Source of the DNA: Archangium lansingense
Lineage (GTDB): Bacteria > Myxococcota > Myxococcia > Myxococcales > Myxococcaceae
Direction: 5' to 3'
DNA: 64,000 nt
Assembly: GCF_026626635.1 (NCBI RefSeq)
Contig: NZ_JAPNKA010000001.1
Span: 1-64,000 of the forward strand
A model generated the notes under the pieces. That model saw nothing but the letters and a program-made list of their open reading frames with translations, did no database searches and was not told where the DNA came from. The position numbers were made by a program, and so were the translations under genes. Shown here one piece after another: positions 62,611-64,000 of the stretch. How positions within the stretch are numbered: the first letter of the stretch is position 1; every line of letters starts with the position of its first letter.

Positions 62611-64000
62611 AGTCCGGCAGGTGCAGCCGGTGGTGGCGCAGGGGTTTTGCTACGTTCTTCACCGGCGTCTCCGTCAGCTCGCCGTAACGCAGCGATTGGA
62701 TGACCGGGTCCTGGCTCCCCTCCAACGCCTGCTTCACCGGCTCCATCACCAGCATCTCGCGGAAGCCCGCCAGCGATTGCAGCCGCGCCGTCTGGTTCAT
62801 CCCCGTCGAGAAGCCCGTGTAGTCCTGGTTCGGCCCGAAGAGTCCGCACAGCGTCGGCGCCAGGTTCAGTCCCACCGCCACTCCCAGCCCCGGCATCCCC
62901 ACCCGCTCGCAGATGGTTCTCACCTCCGGGTCCGCGCTCATCGCCGCCGTCGTGCGCTGGATGTCGCACGCCGCCCTCACCAGCGCTTCCGCCCGCTCGC
63001 GACGGCTGTCCCGGAAGAACGGCGGGCCGAACAGGCCGATGATGCAGTCGCCCACCATCTTGTCGAACACGCCCCCGTGCCTCCACAGCAGCTCCACCAT
63101 CCGCTCGCTCCACCGGTCCACGAAGCGGCCGATGCGCGCCGGGCTCTCCAATTGCTCGCACAGCCGTGTGAAGCCGTTCAGGTCCGCGAAGAGGATGCCC
63201 ACCTCCTCATCCCGGCCCACCAGGTAGCGCGCCGCGTAGTCCGGCACTTGCAGCAGCTCGTCGATGGTGTCCGCTGGGAAGAACTTCGACAGGTGCGTGC
63301 GCTCCCGGTTGTAGTCCACCAGCCGCTGGCTCAGCGTCGAGGCCAGCACCCGCACCAGGTCCATCGTCTGGCTGGAGAAGCCCTCCTCGCCTGACCACAG
63401 CAGGATGCGGCCCAGTTGCTGGCTCTGCAGGTGGCCCGAGATGAGCACCGCCTCCATCACCCGCGGCTGCCCCAGTGCCTGCTTGAGCCGCTCCTCCCCC
63501 GGCCGTAGCAGCTCGGCCCCGTGCTCGCGCAGCACCGTGTCCAGCTCCGCCGAGGGTTTATCCCCCGAGTCGTACTCCAGGTGCCCGTGGCGGTAGGCGC
63601 GGTAGTGCAGCACCGAGTGCCGCACCGCATCTCGGTACACCAGCAGGAAGCCCGGCACTCGCACTCGCTGCGCCAGCGTCAGCACCACCTGGTCCATGCC
63701 CGCCTCGAAGACGGGATTGGCCAGCAGCTGGTTGAGCCGGAGAATCAGCTCCTGCTTCTCGCTTGCGCTGTGCACCAGCAGCAGCACCGTGTCGAGCTGC
63801 TCGGCCACGGTGTCCAGCATTCGCTCCAGGCGCTGCGCCTGCTCGGGCCGGGTGTGGTCTCCCACCAGGTACAGGCCGATGAGCCCCACCGTCTGGCCCA
63901 TCACGTCCAGCGTCTGGCTCACCACCGTGCCGTCTCCCTCGCGCCGCGTGCCATGGGGACCGGTGAGCAGCGGGCCTGGGAAGACACCGCCGAAGTCCCC
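62609..64000 (-). CDS. Class III adenylate/guanylate cyclase with GAF-like domain (5' end outside window)
   Basis: The frame is open through the window end, so the N-terminus is missing; at least 463 residues are present. A GAF-like region (about the first 290 residues seen, DTVAEQLDTVLLLVHSASEKQEL onward) precedes a class III cyclase domain. Both metal-binding Asp sites look intact (VGILFADLNGFTRL and FDKMVGDCIIGLFG), unlike the degenerate cyclase domain of the kinase at 19662. It should make cAMP or cGMP in response to a ligand bound upstream. Substrate specificity cannot be decided by eye. Confidence 0.85.
   Translation of the reverse strand, partial: GDFGGVFPGPLLTGPHGTRREGDGTVVSQTLDVMGQTVGLIGLYLVGDHTRPEQAQRLERMLDTVAEQLDTVLLLVHSASEKQELILRLNQLLANPVFEAGMDQVVLTLAQRVRVPGFLLVYRDAVRHSVLHYRAYRHGHLEYDSGDKPSAELDTVLREHGAELLRPGEERLKQALGQPRVMEAVLISGHLQSQQLGRILLWSGEEGFSSQTMDLVRVLASTLSQRLVDYNRERTHLSKFFPADTIDELLQVPDYAARYLVGRDEEVGILFADLNGFTRLCEQLESPARIGRFVDRWSERMVELLWRHGGVFDKMVGDCIIGLFGPPFFRDSRRERAEALVRAACDIQRTTAAMSADPEVRTICERVGMPGLGVAVGLNLAPTLCGLFGPNQDYTGFSTGMNQTARLQSLAGFREMLVMEPVKQALEGSQDPVIQSLRYGELTETPVKNVAKPLRHHRLHLPD

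Overview
The window is GC-rich, almost fully coding DNA with abundant translational coupling (ATGA/GTGA overlaps). It very probably comes from the chromosome of a large-genome myxobacterium of the Cystobacterineae (Archangium/Cystobacter/Stigmatella/Myxococcus type). The lineage call rests on an EPS cluster syntenic with Myxococcus xanthus eps, a SitA-like DUF2380 toxin locus, a DUF2381/protein-kinase pair, a MYXO-CTERM-like surface protein and several Hanks-type kinases. No rRNA, tRNA, CRISPR array, integrase or transposase gene was recognised.

Layout: (1) 1-4510: two nearly identical fatty acid desaturase genes (the first cut by the window edge) flank a two-gene SPFH/band-7 operon. (2) 4550-25412: exopolysaccharide locus. 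On the minus strand, from EpsZ downwards, it encodes the initiating phosphotransferase, Wzx flippase, short OPX protein EpsY, beta-barrel EpsX, a 57-aa membrane protein, a CheY-like regulator, kinase-less Wzc EpsV, glycosyltransferase EpsU, Wzy polymerase, a degenerate BY-kinase-like ATPase, a glycosyltransferase/serine-acetyltransferase fusion and the glycosidase EpsB. An mgtE gene and a giant kinase/cyclase/AAA/TPR protein sit on the opposite strand between wzx and epsZ. (3) 25760-26751: an internally duplicated unknown protein with a 50-aa hydrophobic partner. (4) 27061-31115: HAD phosphatase/mutase, trehalose-phosphatase and GH65 genes in a coupled operon; a GH15 gene at 44684 may act in the same carbon pathway. 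(5) 31188-37376: M4 protease, DUF4091 surface protein, P450, GNAT.

(6) 37419-46549: accessory region with an orphan toxin-tip/immunity pair divergent from an AHH nuclease toxin/Imm-MXAN0049 immunity pair, then DUF2381 protein, kinase and GH15. (7) 46780-51793: Kelch protein, a compact methyltransferase/PD-(D/E)XK restriction-modification pair, a toxin remnant, and a SitA-like contact-toxin operon whose toxin gene is split by a frameshift at a CT repeat. (8) 51978-56161: quinone oxidoreductase, acyl-CoA ligase, diheme peroxidase-like lipoprotein. (9) 56457-58098: a small ribosomal-peptide cluster (66-aa precursor with a tandemly duplicated leader segment, a 118-aa unknown protein, MvdD-like ATP-grasp ligase). 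This is the best candidate for an undescribed system and looks like a graspetide pathway. (10) 58127-64000: aminoglycoside-phosphotransferase-fold protein, Tat-exported PhoX-like protein, lipase-like/DUF2135 lipoprotein, a repeat-rich intergenic region and a class III cyclase cut by the window end.

A recurring palindromic repeat (CCCTCTCCC-nnn-GGGAGAGGG) sits at many gene ends. All functional names come from reading translated motifs; no database search was possible, and identities with named M. xanthus genes are from memory of that locus.
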